This document shows positions 33,205 to 39,753 of a stretch of DNA of 40,514 nt, in pieces. This stretch comes from a virus: IMG/VR virus record IMGVR_UViG_3300050343_000076, positions 1 to 40,514 of that record. One strand, given 5' to 3'. The stretch's first letter is position 1, and the number at the start of each line of letters is the position of its first letter. Below the pieces are notes generated by a model, which was not told the DNA's origin, searched no databases, and saw nothing but the letters and a program-made list of their open reading frames with translations. The position numbers and the translations under genes were made by a program.

Positions 33205-34908
33205 TTACTTAAGAGATAGCTGTTTAGCTACCTTCAATACTGTTTCCCTATGTTCTATAGGAATAATATTATTCTTACGCATAAAACGAGCAATCTCATC
33301 TCGTTTCTCATTATCAAGGTAATCGTTTCTACCTGTGTCCTCATCTACACCAAAGACCATTTGGTCGGACACCCATATTCTAGGCTCTGGTTGTTCTGCT
33401 AACCAACGTAGACCATCTAGGTCAACAGAGTTAGCACCATGATTACTTAAGCTCTCTAGAGCATCATTGCTTATCCTACCATTCTGAGCTATGATTTGTA
33501 TTTGTCCATCATAACCATTAATCTTTCTGTTGTAGCCTACATACCCTGCAACATTAGATGCTGGTAATAGTTCAACAATTTCTCTGATGTCCTCTTTGTA
33601 TAGCCCCATAGAGCCAGAACAATCAATCATCATAGAGCCACCTGCAACAGTAGTTTTTCTAGTGAAAACCTTTCTGTCGCTAGCCATTCTATGCATACGT
33701 CTGGGTACAACACCTCTATCAGAGCTTGATTTTCTAAGCTCTCTAATAGCTTTGTCAATCCGTTCATCTGGTCTGAATGGTTTTATCTTGGCTTTACCAT
33801 GAACACCATGTGCAACATCACTCTCAAAACGCACCATATGTTTATGTCTAATGCTAGAATGTTCTATGATTTCTTGAGCCAACTCATCACTAATGTTCTT
33901 AGGTAGAACTAGCATATCGTTCTCGCCTCTAGGTCTACCTTTCTGTTCTTTACTAGGCAAACCAACTTTAGCAACACTACTCATGTTCCGTTCTTTACCT
34001 TGTAATATTCTACGTATTTTGTTTACCCGATAACGAACTTTAGTATCAGAGAGTTTTATCTGTACCCATTTAGTACGTGTACGATTGTCCTCAGTCTTAT
34101 ACTCTCGCCAAGCACCACTATCAGTAGACATTGTCCAGAACACATAGTTCTGAGCGTCTCCAATTATGTTCCATGCTGTATAGAAAGCATTCATAATTAC
34201 TTGAGTGTCTTGTTCAATAATATATTGTGGGGTTTTAAAGTCCACTTGTTGCCGAACAACACTCTCAATAACAGTCTGTACTCTATGTCTCTCAAGGTCT
34301 TGCATGTTACCACAAGCCCACGTATCTATTACATCTTTCATAAAAGCAGGTACGTTATTGTCCTCATAAAGTTTATTTATTAACCTTATAAGATTAGTGA
34401 TAACATTATCTACGTCTAATCTAGGTACATTAGGTGCTTTGTATAACTCGTGAAAAGTTACCTCTTCTTTAGTAGCAGTATCGTTCTCTACTTTTTTAGA
34501 TATAGCACTACTAAATGAATAAGAAATAGCTTTATTTCCGTCCCAAATATGAGAATTTCGTTCTCCATACATGTCACGAAGTACTCTATCTTTTCTTAAC
34601 TGAGCTATCTTAAGAGCGTACAACAGCTGAGCTGAATAATTCAAAAGACTCTTGTCTTTAAAATTCATATCATAGAATAACTTAACTCTCCATACTGCAC
34701 CTCTGATAAGCACTTGTTTACTATGCTCTGATTTTACAACGAGATAGTTAGGCACGTTAATATCATGCCTTCTATCTTGTATGTGTGGGGTAGGCGTGTA
34801 CTTTATCTTGAACTCTCTAACCTTATCCCCTATCAGAGCTAGGTTAGGTAGAATAAAAGGTAAGCCCTTAGTCTTAACAGAGCTTTGCTTAGCGAACAGG
34901 TCATTCAT
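33205..34908 (-). CDS. VWA-domain protein (CobT-like partner of AAA+ ATPase)
   Basis: 567 residues. The C-terminal ~150 residues are a von Willebrand A domain with MIDAS motif DCSGS (Asp429, Ser431, Ser433) and a later acidic strand IWVSDQ that supplies another metal ligand. The N-terminal ~270 residues are helical and hydrophilic. The middle (about 300-420) is strongly basic (KEQKGRPRGEND, then HGKAKIKPFRPDERIDKA). In known AAA+/VWA pairs (MoxR, CobS-CobT, RavA-ViaA) the ATPase remodels a target or inserts a metal with the VWA protein as adaptor. The gene overlaps the upstream ATPase by 8 bp and ends the operon at a strong terminator. Confidence 0.8.
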   Translation of the reverse strand: MNDLFAKQSSVKTKGLPFILPNLALIGDKVREFKIKYTPTPHIQDRRHDINVPNYLVVKSEHSKQVLIRGAVWRVKLFYDMNFKDKSLLNYSAQLLYALKIAQLRKDRVLRDMYGERNSHIWDGNKAISYSFSSAISKKVENDTATKEEVTFHELYKAPNVPRLDVDNVITNLIRLINKLYEDNNVPAFMKDVIDTWACGNMQDLERHRVQTVIESVVRQQVDFKTPQYIIEQDTQVIMNAFYTAWNIIGDAQNYVFWTMSTDSGAWREYKTEDNRTRTKWVQIKLSDTKVRYRVNKIRRILQGKERNMSSVAKVGLPSKEQKGRPRGENDMLVLPKNISDELAQEIIEHSSIRHKHMVRFESDVAHGVHGKAKIKPFRPDERIDKAIRELRKSSSDRGVVPRRMHRMASDRKVFTRKTTVAGGSMMIDCSGSMGLYKEDIREIVELLPASNVAGYVGYNRKINGYDGQIQIIAQNGRISNDALESLSNHGANSVDLDGLRWLAEQPEPRIWVSDQMVFGVDEDTGRNDYLDNEKRDEIARFMRKNNIIPIEHRETVLKVAKQLSLK

Positions 34909-35587
34909 CAGATATTCCCAATGCTTCGTTTACTGCATAGCTATCGGACTTGAACACCACCTTAACAGCATCAACTGTCTCAACACCACTATCCATTAGT
35001 TCTTGTAAGGCTTTCCATTTACGAATAGAAAATCCTGCACTATCAGTTTGGTCTTGATATACAGAGGCAAGTTTCTTTTGTAAAGTATCCAACGCTTGTG
35101 GGTGGACTTCATCAATCTCGAACTGTACAGGAAATCTGTCTGCTAGTGCCTCACTCAAATCCTCAGGCTCACCATTCATGGTAGCCACGACTTGAAAGTT
35201 CTCAGCAGGTCGTACTTCCTCTTTGTCTTTGTTCGGTAGTGTGAACTTGGCGAACTGTGGGTCATCTAATAGAGCATGAAGAAAAGTCATCACGTCTATA
35301 CCAGCTTTATCAATCTCATTGATAACTAACCTAGCACCCTCTTTCCAAGCCTTAACACCGATACCATCTAACCATTCAAAACCTCCTTCATCAGTAGCTA
35401 TGTAATGTCCCATAAGTTCACTAGCCGTACTATCTGCTGAAAGTGTTATCGCATATGTTGGTTGGTCTTTCTTTAATCCAAGTGAATTTGCTTGATATGT
35501 TTTACCCGTTCCTGGTATACCATAGAGCAAAATTCTTGGTGTATGAGGAATTACTCTTGCAAGTAAATCCCAATTACTGTTACTCAT
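34901..35587 (-). CDS. MoxR/CobS-like AAA+ ATPase
   Basis: 228 residues, close to a bare AAA+ module. Walker A GIPGTGKT (23-30). Walker B is LVINEID (87-93) with Asn90 before the catalytic Glu91, a variant I associate with this AAA_5-type branch. Sensor 1 VVATMNG (133-139), and arginine finger in ALADRF (Arg151). Such ATPases form hexamers that remodel protein complexes or drive metal insertion. The adjacent VWA gene is its natural partner. Marine phages carry cobS homologues, usually called from sequence alone; nothing here shows cobalamin synthesis. The start overlaps the upstream gene by 8 bp. Confidence 0.85.
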   Translation of the reverse strand: MSNSNWDLLARVIPHTPRILLYGIPGTGKTYQANSLGLKKDQPTYAITLSADSTASELMGHYIATDEGGFEWLDGIGVKAWKEGARLVINEIDKAGIDVMTFLHALLDDPQFAKFTLPNKDKEEVRPAENFQVVATMNGEPEDLSEALADRFPVQFEIDEVHPQALDTLQKKLASVYQDQTDSAGFSIRKWKALQELMDSGVETVDAVKVVFKSDSYAVNEALGISDE

Positions 35588-36104
35588 TGTTATCGTCTCC
35601 TTCTCTCTTTAAGAGATTTTCTATCTCACTTATAAAGGTATCTGTCATACCTTGTTTATCTACTTTGTCCCATACATTCAACCAATCCTTTCGGTTAGTT
35701 GCTGTTTCTACCCAACGAACGTCAGGTATATTAGGAAGTATTTCTATCGCTTCCAATGGAACATCAACTGCAACTGTGGTGTACTCTTTCTCTAAGGGCA
35801 TACCATCTTTGCGTTTGACAATCACTTCAAACATAAGTCTTACGTGAGTGTCTGTTACTACACCTTGCTTGTGATAATGGGGCATAGCCATCATTAACAC
35901 ACAAGGGAATCTGTTATCTGCTACAATATCTAAATCGCTATCCATCATTTCATTTAAGAAACTTGGCTCAATCTGTCTGTTGTAGTTGTTGTCTATTGCT
36001 AGACCATTAAGATATTTCAGTATGTCTATTGTTATAGCACAGTTTTTAAGCCGTTCACTAAACTCAACAATGTCCGAAGTATCTCCTTCAATACCACTAG
36101 GCAT
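35580..36104 (-). CDS. Unknown protein coupled to the AAA+ gene
   Basis: 174 residues, mixed alpha/beta and acidic. Notable segments are CAITIDILKYLNGLAIDN (about 22-39), FPCVLMMAMPHYHKQGVVTD (64-83) and a basic-acidic C-terminus. Not recognised. It overlaps the AAA+ gene by 8 bp and shares its last base with the upstream neighbour, so it is translated with the ATPase and VWA proteins and may be a third component or substrate of that pair. Confidence 0.55.
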   Translation of the reverse strand: MPSGIEGDTSDIVEFSERLKNCAITIDILKYLNGLAIDNNYNRQIEPSFLNEMMDSDLDIVADNRFPCVLMMAMPHYHKQGVVTDTHVRLMFEVIVKRKDGMPLEKEYTTVAVDVPLEAIEILPNIPDVRWVETATNRKDWLNVWDKVDKQGMTDTFISEIENLLKREGDDNNE

Positions 36105-36313
36105 TATTCCTCCTCTAATTTTGTAATAGCAGTTTGTAACTGAATTACATTTTCTTTTAATTGACTAATGATGTCTTGTTTCTGCATTTCTTTAGTGTTA
36201 CCATATGTTTTACTACCCATATAAGATAAATGACCACCACCAAAACCAATGTTATTGGTGTTAAATGGAACAGATATAGTTATATGTTTAGTAAATTCTT
36301 TAACTTCCACCAT
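36104..36313 (-). CDS. Small unknown protein (69 aa)
   Basis: 69 residues from the ATG at 36313, chosen for the GGAG site upstream; the longer reading adds 7 residues without one. A Gly-rich loop (NNIGFGGGHLSYMG, about 20-33) is followed by a coiled-coil C-terminus (QLKENVIQLQTAITKLEEE). No family recognised. Both ends touch its neighbours, as throughout this operon. Confidence 0.5.
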   Translation of the reverse strand: MVEVKEFTKHITISVPFNTNNIGFGGGHLSYMGSKTYGNTKEMQKQDIISQLKENVIQLQTAITKLEEE

Positions 36314-36651
36314 TATTTCTCCTCTCCTACACAACAGTTACAAAACTCTACGTCACTAGAATTAATTGTGTCCATTGTATTATCCTCTTTTGCTATCTGT
36401 TCATCTACGCAGTTACCACACAAGGCATAGCCCAGATGTACCCAGATACTTTTAGGTTGGTTTGCTAAGTCAACCACTTCTATTGCTACATTACAGAAGT
36501 CACATACCCACAAGTCATCTGGAATATTTGTGTCTAGCAACGTGTCAAACACAAAGTCATCTCGTCCATACTTTTCAAAGTATGCTTCTCTCTCTGCTCT
36601 GTCCTTTCTCCTATGCAATATAGGATTTGATATGATAGTATTCTCAGCCAT
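36313..36651 (-). CDS. Zinc-binding protein with two CxxC knuckles
   Basis: 112 residues from the second of two adjacent ATGs (36651), which has AGGAG at proper distance. CDFC (about 51-54) and CGNC (about 79-82) form a zinc ribbon around IWVHLGYAL; a second cluster CNCC lies near the end. The N-terminal ~45 residues are charged and helical (HRRKDRAEREAYFEKYGRDD). Function unknown. It is one of a series of small Cys-rich products on this transcript. Confidence 0.55.
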   Translation of the reverse strand: MAENTIISNPILHRRKDRAEREAYFEKYGRDDFVFDTLLDTNIPDDLWVCDFCNVAIEVVDLANQPKSIWVHLGYALCGNCVDEQIAKEDNTMDTINSSDVEFCNCCVGEEK

Positions 36652-36862
36652 CATTCTCCTCTCCGAAAGGAGATACAGTATACATTCTTGGGGCATGAGC
36701 AGTAAGTTTGTATTCGTCATTGTTATCTGCTAGACCTACAATCTTATCTACTTCTCCTACTGCGTCCTCTTTTGATACGTCACTATCAAAGTAGAAATCA
36801 ACAGTCAATATATTCTCATCTCGTTTCATATTCTTATCTACGTATTCATATATCTCAGGCAT
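36644..36862 (-). CDS. Small unknown protein (72 aa)
   Basis: 72 residues from the ATG at 36862 (MPEIYEYVDKNM), with AAAGGA 6 nt upstream; the longer reading begins inside the preceding gene without a site. Alternating beta and helix (ILTVDFYFDSDVSKEDAVGE, then YKLTAHAPRMYTV). Not recognised. Overlaps both neighbours by 8 bp. Confidence 0.5.
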   Translation of the reverse strand: MPEIYEYVDKNMKRDENILTVDFYFDSDVSKEDAVGEVDKIVGLADNNDEYKLTAHAPRMYTVSPFGEENDG

Positions 36863-36989
36863 GACATTCCTTTCTATGTTCTTTCTTAATCCAATAGTCA
36901 GCACTCAACGTTATGTTGGGGTCTGCTATTATGTCATTGATATTTACTACGGCTTTGTTTACTTCTTGTCCACAATCTTTACACTTCAT
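36855..36989 (-). CDS. Small Cys/His zinc protein (44 aa)
   Basis: 44 residues. CKDC (3-6) at the start and HRKECH (38-43) at the end would close one zinc site around a short helical middle. The ATG overlaps the stop of the preceding gene (ATGA) and AGGAC lies 5 nt upstream, so it is well framed for translation. Function unknown. Confidence 0.5.
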   Translation of the reverse strand: MKCKDCGQEVNKAVVNINDIIADPNITLSADYWIKKEHRKECHA

Positions 36990-37252
36990 TTGTCCTCATT
37001 TAACCAAAGAACAACTTTGTTGTATTTCTGTTTTCTGAACTTCATCTTTGCATCACATTTCCAACACTTGAAGTATCCTCTTTTCATAGCAGTTCTAAAC
37101 GGAGAACTGTCTGTCTGGATTGTATTCTTTGCCCCACAATACTTACTACTCCTATCAGACCAAAAGTATCGTTCACTATGTTCTATTACAATGGACGATT
37201 TCATGGGATTATCTGAGCGATTTTCATCATACAAAGATATGCCGACACCCAT
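36986..37252 (-). CDS. Small zinc-ribbon-like protein (88 aa)
   Basis: 88 residues. FKCWKCDAKMKFRKQKYNK (about 61-79) has one CxxC; the remaining partner may be YCGAKN near residue 38. The C-terminus is basic then ends NEDK. The start overlaps the stop of the preceding 43-residue gene. Not assigned to a family; nucleic-acid binding is plausible from the CxxC plus basic strand. Confidence 0.5.
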   Translation of the reverse strand: MGVGISLYDENRSDNPMKSSIVIEHSERYFWSDRSSKYCGAKNTIQTDSSPFRTAMKRGYFKCWKCDAKMKFRKQKYNKVVLWLNEDK

Positions 37253-37383
37253 TATTCTTTATCCTTTTCATCATCTTGTAATATAATCTTGAACAACTCT
37301 GTGTGTCCAGATATTTGTGCCTGTAATAGTTCAGTTGCTTCTGTCAACTTCTCTATCATGTCTAATATTTTTTCATCAGCCAT
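37252..37383 (-). CDS. Small acidic helical protein (43 aa)
   Basis: 43 residues, entirely helical by pattern (ILDMIEKLTEATELLQAQIS), acidic C-terminus. AGGAGG upstream and overlapping stop/start at both ends (TAATG) argue for real translation. Possibly a coiled-coil adaptor; no function evident. Confidence 0.5.
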   Translation of the reverse strand: MADEKILDMIEKLTEATELLQAQISGHTELFKIILQDDEKDKE

Positions 37384-37922
37384 TATTCCTCCTCATCTTT
37401 TTTCTCTGTTACTTCTTTTAAGAACTCTTCTATATTCTTAGAGAACTCTTCTTGGTCGTAGCTAGATACTTGGAAGTTTGCTAATATATTAGGGTTACCG
37501 ATTACAATAGCCTCTGGTTGTACACTATAAAGATTAGATACAAACTTTATAGAGAACTCATCATCTTGTAACATTGAAATAATTCTCTCTAATACTTGGG
37601 TATCATCTTTACCACTCTCCTCTCTAGCTTCTTGAATGAACCTGCCCATAGCACTTAATCCAGCAGCAATACTTTGATGGAACAAAGATTGCCAGACATC
37701 AACCATTACATGTAATGGAGATGATGCACTTGTATAGGCTTTGATATTGTTTATATCAGGCTTTGCTTTGTCCGTATCCTCATCAATATCAGTCACTACA
37801 ACGCCATAGTGTGCCTGTCCATTGAATAGTTGGAAACCCTCTAAGGTTTTAAATCCAAGTTCATTCTCTATTCTCTGTCCTTCCTTAATAAATTCGTCCT
37901 CGTTGTCGCTCATCTTAGGCAT
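37383..37922 (-). CDS. Unknown acidic protein (179 aa)
   Basis: 179 residues, GGAGG upstream of the first ATG (37922). Acidic at both ends; the centre (about 70-105) is a hydrophobic helix pair (HVMVDVWQSLFHQSIAAGLSAM), followed by beta-rich sequence. Not recognised. Its start overlaps the small zinc protein before it by 8 bp. One of the two longest unknown genes of this operon, so a fair target for structure prediction. Confidence 0.6.
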   Translation of the reverse strand: MPKMSDNEDEFIKEGQRIENELGFKTLEGFQLFNGQAHYGVVVTDIDEDTDKAKPDINNIKAYTSASSPLHVMVDVWQSLFHQSIAAGLSAMGRFIQEAREESGKDDTQVLERIISMLQDDEFSIKFVSNLYSVQPEAIVIGNPNILANFQVSSYDQEEFSKNIEEFLKEVTEKKDEEE

Positions 37923-38067
37923 ATAGCCCTCCTCTCTTTACGTTTATTCTTTTTACTACTTGATAGCCACACAACCAACAAACCATTCTGTAATATACAG
38001 ATGATTTGACGTTGCTTTCTATCATAAGTTTGCTTAGGTCTGCTTTGCGACACATGTCACATAACAT
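37915..38067 (-). CDS. Small zinc-ribbon protein (50 aa)
   Basis: 50 residues. CDMC (3-6) and CWLC (30-33) are 23 residues apart, a standard two-knuckle zinc ribbon, with a basic C-terminus (KRINVKRGG). The ATG at 38067 has a purine-rich GAGAGATAG region upstream, not a strong ribosome site. It is the first gene after the stem-loop array and couples to the next gene by an 8-bp overlap. Confidence 0.5.
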   Translation of the reverse strand: MLCDMCRKADLSKLMIESNVKSSVYYRMVCWLCGYQVVKRINVKRGGLYA

Positions 38068-38103
38068 ATCTATCTCTCTTTCTTTGTCGTACTGCTATAT
38101 AAA

Positions 38104-38178
38104 TAGCTAGATACCTACACGAATGGATTAACAATTATTTTTAGGGAGAACACCACGTTTGGTGTAAGTATCTAGCTA
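38104..38178 (-). ncRNA. Array stem-loop 1
   Basis: TAGCTAGATACCTACAC (38104-38120) is the inverted copy of 38162-38178 with 16 of 17 matches. The one mismatch is C/A on the plus strand, hence a G-U pair on the minus strand, which agrees with the direction of the surrounding genes. A nested hairpin ACACCA-CGTT-TGGTGT (38150-38165) competes with the outer stem. Confidence 0.55.
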
Positions 38179-38239
38179 CCTACAATGTGTTCTTTATCCT
38201 ATGGATTACCTCGTATACTTAGGCAACACATTAGTAGCT
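38174..38239 (-). ncRNA. Array stem-loop 2
   Basis: AGCTAC (38174-38179) pairs with GTAGCT (38234-38239) and AATGTGTT (38184-38191) with AACACATT (38225-38232), separated by an asymmetric internal loop. Its first bases are also the last bases of stem-loop 1. Confidence 0.55.
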
Positions 38240-38242
38240 CGT

Positions 38243-38313
38243 TTACAAGCGTGGGCTTCCGACCACAACCTATTTTTGCTTGTATCCTTCTATCTTTTAC
38301 AGATAGCTTGTAA
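38243..38313 (-). ncRNA. Array stem-loop 3
   Basis: TTACAAGC (38243-38250) pairs perfectly with GCTTGTAA (38306-38313). Inside it lies a small perfect hairpin CTATCT-TTTAC-AGATAG (38290-38306). Confidence 0.45.
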
Positions 38314-38443
38314 CACACTATTAGTTATTTCCACAATGATAGGATTCCAACCTATAAGGCGACCAAGTGTTGTTCTTAGTATCATCAACTAAGCACTCTC
38401 GCTAACTCGCAATTTCTATGGCTTTACGTTCTTATAATGTGCT
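38312..38443 (-). other. Weaker stem-loops in the array centre
   Basis: AACACACT (38312-38319) can pair with AGTGTTGTT (38366-38374) with one bulge. CTTAGT-ATCATCA-ACTAAG (38375-38393) is a perfect 6-bp hairpin. AGCAC (38392-38396) can pair with GTGCT (38439-38443). These are shorter and could be chance, but they continue the spacing. Confidence 0.3.
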
Positions 38444-38446
38444 ACA

Positions 38447-38515
38447 AGCTACCCACAGAGTAGAGAAAAGAGGGGAACTATGAAAACCCCATGTGTTTCT
38501 ACTCCATGAATAGCT
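38447..38515 (-). ncRNA. Array stem-loop A
   Basis: AGCTA-type ends (near 38447 and 38511-38515) enclose GAGTAGA (38458-38464) paired with TCTACTC (38498-38504) and an apical GGGG/CCCC stem (38472-38475 with 38487-38490). It begins with AGCTACCCACA. Confidence 0.55.
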
Positions 38516-38521
38516 AAGAAA

Positions 38522-38596
38522 AATAGCTACCCACAAGGAAAGGAAAGGGGCATGAATAAACCCCTAGCAAATAAGTTGTCCTTATGAATAGCTATT
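38522..38596 (-). ncRNA. Array stem-loop B
   Basis: AATAGCTA (38522-38529) pairs perfectly with TAGCTATT (38589-38596), AAGGA with TCCTT (38579-38583), and an apical GGGG (38547-38550) with CCCC (38561-38564). It has the same layout as stem-loop A, with AGCTACCCACA at its start, so A and B are related repeats. Confidence 0.6.
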
Positions 38597-38667
38597 ACCC
38601 ACTACTGCTACGGATATGTCGTGTACCAATTTAGCTATAAGTTGATAAACAGTAGTGGATAATAGTT
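38590..38667 (-). ncRNA. Array stem-loop C
   Basis: An 18-nt arm (38590-38607) pairs with 38650-38667 with 16 exact matches. The internal mismatch (38598/38659) is a G-U pair on the minus strand, whereas the terminal one (38591/38666) is G-U on the plus strand. Its first bases are shared with the end of stem-loop B. Confidence 0.6.
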
Positions 38668-38735
38668 ACTAAAGAGTACATAACCCCGTAAACAAAGGGC
38701 AATCTACTTGCGTTGTTACGTACTCTAACTAACTA

Positions 38736-39212
38736 CTAATCTTTACGGCAACTCTCACATAGTCTTTTACTACCATAAGATAATGGTAAGACTATATAGC
38801 ATGAGCTACACACTTTGTTAGTTTCTTTACCTCTATCAAAGGATATCTTATCCCATTGATTAGGTTTCCAACCTGCATGTTTTACTCCGAGAATACCCGT
38901 ATCCTTTTCTGGAACGATACCCTCTCTTGATAAACGTGCAAGTCTGGTCATCTTGTTCTCTAGTTCTTTATCTAAAGTCCGACATTCAAAGCACCTTTTG
39001 TACTCTATGTCAGTATCTAATCCGAATTTAACACCACATGATATACATTCTCTATCAATGTATTTAACAGGGGCTTCTTGTATAAACTCAGACTGTGTTG
39101 TGATTACAGGCAATCTAGTATCCTCATAGATAATATTACCTGTGTCCTCATCTACCCCTACTATAACTTTTTTAGTAGAAGGTACAGTCGGCTTTCTATA
39201 ACTCTTACTCAT
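38736..39212 (-). CDS. Double zinc-ribbon protein
   Basis: 158 residues, AAAGGA site upstream. Two zinc-ribbon halves: CISC (about 56-59) with CFEC (74-77), and CSSC (about 134-137) with CESC (152-155). Between them is a basic helical segment (KMTRLARLSREGI) and a Trp-containing loop. The N-terminus contains VGVDEDTGNIIYED, similar to the VDEDTG segment near the end of the VWA protein. Multiple ribbons plus basic residues suggest DNA, RNA or RNA-polymerase binding. As the first product of the leftward operon it is a candidate transcription regulator, by inference. Confidence 0.65.
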   Translation of the reverse strand: MSKSYRKPTVPSTKKVIVGVDEDTGNIIYEDTRLPVITTQSEFIQEAPVKYIDRECISCGVKFGLDTDIEYKRCFECRTLDKELENKMTRLARLSREGIVPEKDTGILGVKHAGWKPNQWDKISFDRGKETNKVCSSCYIVLPLSYGSKRLCESCRKD

Positions 39213-39408
39213 ACATATCCTTTCATATATATCTTTATAATATATATATTTACTGTCGGTTTCGGCGACATCATCAAGTTAGCAGTCGACAAAAAGTTCG
39301 CAAGTTGCCTCTATATAGAGAGAAGATTTGACAACCTCTAAGCATTATGTACTCTATGTACTCTTTACACATATGCTAAGGAGAAATTTTTTTTTTGACT
39401 TTCTCTAC

Positions 39409-39414
39409 ATTATG
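39409..39414 (-). promoter_or_regulatory. Third -10-like copy (CATAATGTAGAG)
   Basis: On the minus strand CATAAT followed by GTAGAG, the same downstream hexamer as in the two stronger repeats, just beside the operator-like site at 39419-39428. Confidence 0.35.
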
Positions 39415-39418
39415 TTGC

Positions 39419-39428
39419 GTACGCATAT
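39419..39428. promoter_or_regulatory. Operator-like site 2
   Basis: GTACGCATAT, identical to the core of sites 1 and 3, inside the 10-bp palindrome TGCGTACGCA plus flank. It is adjacent to the third -10-like copy. Confidence 0.4.
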
Positions 39429-39446
39429 AAGCCCTGAATATACCAG

Positions 39447-39477
39447 CGTAGTCTGTGGTGCTCTACATTATAAGGGG
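39447..39477 (-). promoter_or_regulatory. Repeated leftward promoter, copy 2
   Basis: On the minus strand CCCCTTATAATGTAGAGCACC with a perfect TATAAT (39472-39467). No TTGACA-like -35 is present at 17 nt; instead short GGCGT-type repeats lie upstream (39482-39500). A dedicated activator or altered polymerase may be used. Confidence 0.5.
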
Positions 39478-39518
39478 TGTAGCGTGGCGTGGCGTAGCGT
39501 ATATTGTGGCGACACTCT

Positions 39519-39550
39519 CGTAGTCTAGGGTGCTCTACATTATATAGGGG
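39519..39550 (-). promoter_or_regulatory. Repeated leftward promoter, copy 1
   Basis: On the minus strand CCCCTATATAATGTAGAGC continues into CACC, a perfect TATAAT (39544-39539), almost identical to copy 2 over about 30 bp including CGTAGTCT downstream. No canonical -35. Confidence 0.5.
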
Positions 39551-39604
39551 CTAGGGGTGGGTAGGCTGTGGTTGGATACATATTCAGTCGGCTCACGTGT
39601 CAAC

Positions 39605-39641
39605 AAAAAAAAAGGCTGAAGTGGGAACGAAAAATTCCCAC
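39605..39641 (-). terminator. Terminator of the right-end gene
   Basis: On the minus strand GTGGGAA (39641-39635) pairs with TTCCCAC (39627-39621), followed after 7 nt by T9 (39613-39605). It lies about 110 nt after the stop of the gene at 39754 and just before the repeated promoters, insulating them. Confidence 0.7.
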
Positions 39642-39753
39642 AACAACCAACTAGATTACTCGTGAAATGAATGCAACATATTGAATTCACACAAGTAAAT
39701 ATCTGAAGTAAGTACAGAAACTACGCTAGATACTTTCTGCTCACATTCACACA

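Larger units (their letters stand above)
38068..38735 (-). other. Non-coding region carrying the stem-loop array
   Basis: A 668-bp gap between leftward genes with no credible gene. Most of it (38104-38667) is inverted repeats placed end to end, many bounded by AGCT(A), listed separately below. The remainder (38668-38735) is unremarkable and leads into the stop of the zinc-ribbon gene at 38736. Candidate roles are a structured RNA cluster, an antitermination leader, or a replication origin. Confidence 0.6.
39213..39753 (-). other. Control region with repeated promoters and a terminator
   Basis: 541 bp without a gene. On the minus strand, from right to left: spacer, terminator (39605-39641), two near-identical promoter-like repeats (39519-39550 and 39447-39477), a third weaker copy near 39409, an operator-like site (39419-39428), a T10 tract (39388-39397), a small TGTCG/CGACA hairpin near 39256-39272, and AT repeats before the start at 39212. 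Confidence 0.6.

Noticed and set aside
36861-37286. 141-residue plus-strand open frame in the leftward operon
   Set aside because: Phe/Leu/Tyr-rich shadow across three overlapping minus-strand genes.
38201-38392. 63-residue rightward open frame in the stem-loop region
   Set aside because: No ribosome site, opposite to all neighbours, and it runs through several inverted repeats.
38447-38667. tRNA gene cluster (elements of ~70-78 nt in tandem)
   Set aside because: No T-arm consensus, no anticodon-arm geometry and no acceptor pattern on either strand.
38104-38667. CRISPR array
   Set aside because: The repeats are long imperfect inverted repeats with shared joints, not short identical direct repeats with unique spacers, and no cas gene is present.
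39328-39528. 66-residue plus-strand open frame in the right control region
   Set aside because: It runs through promoter repeats and a T10 tract, has no ribosome site and an implausible composition.
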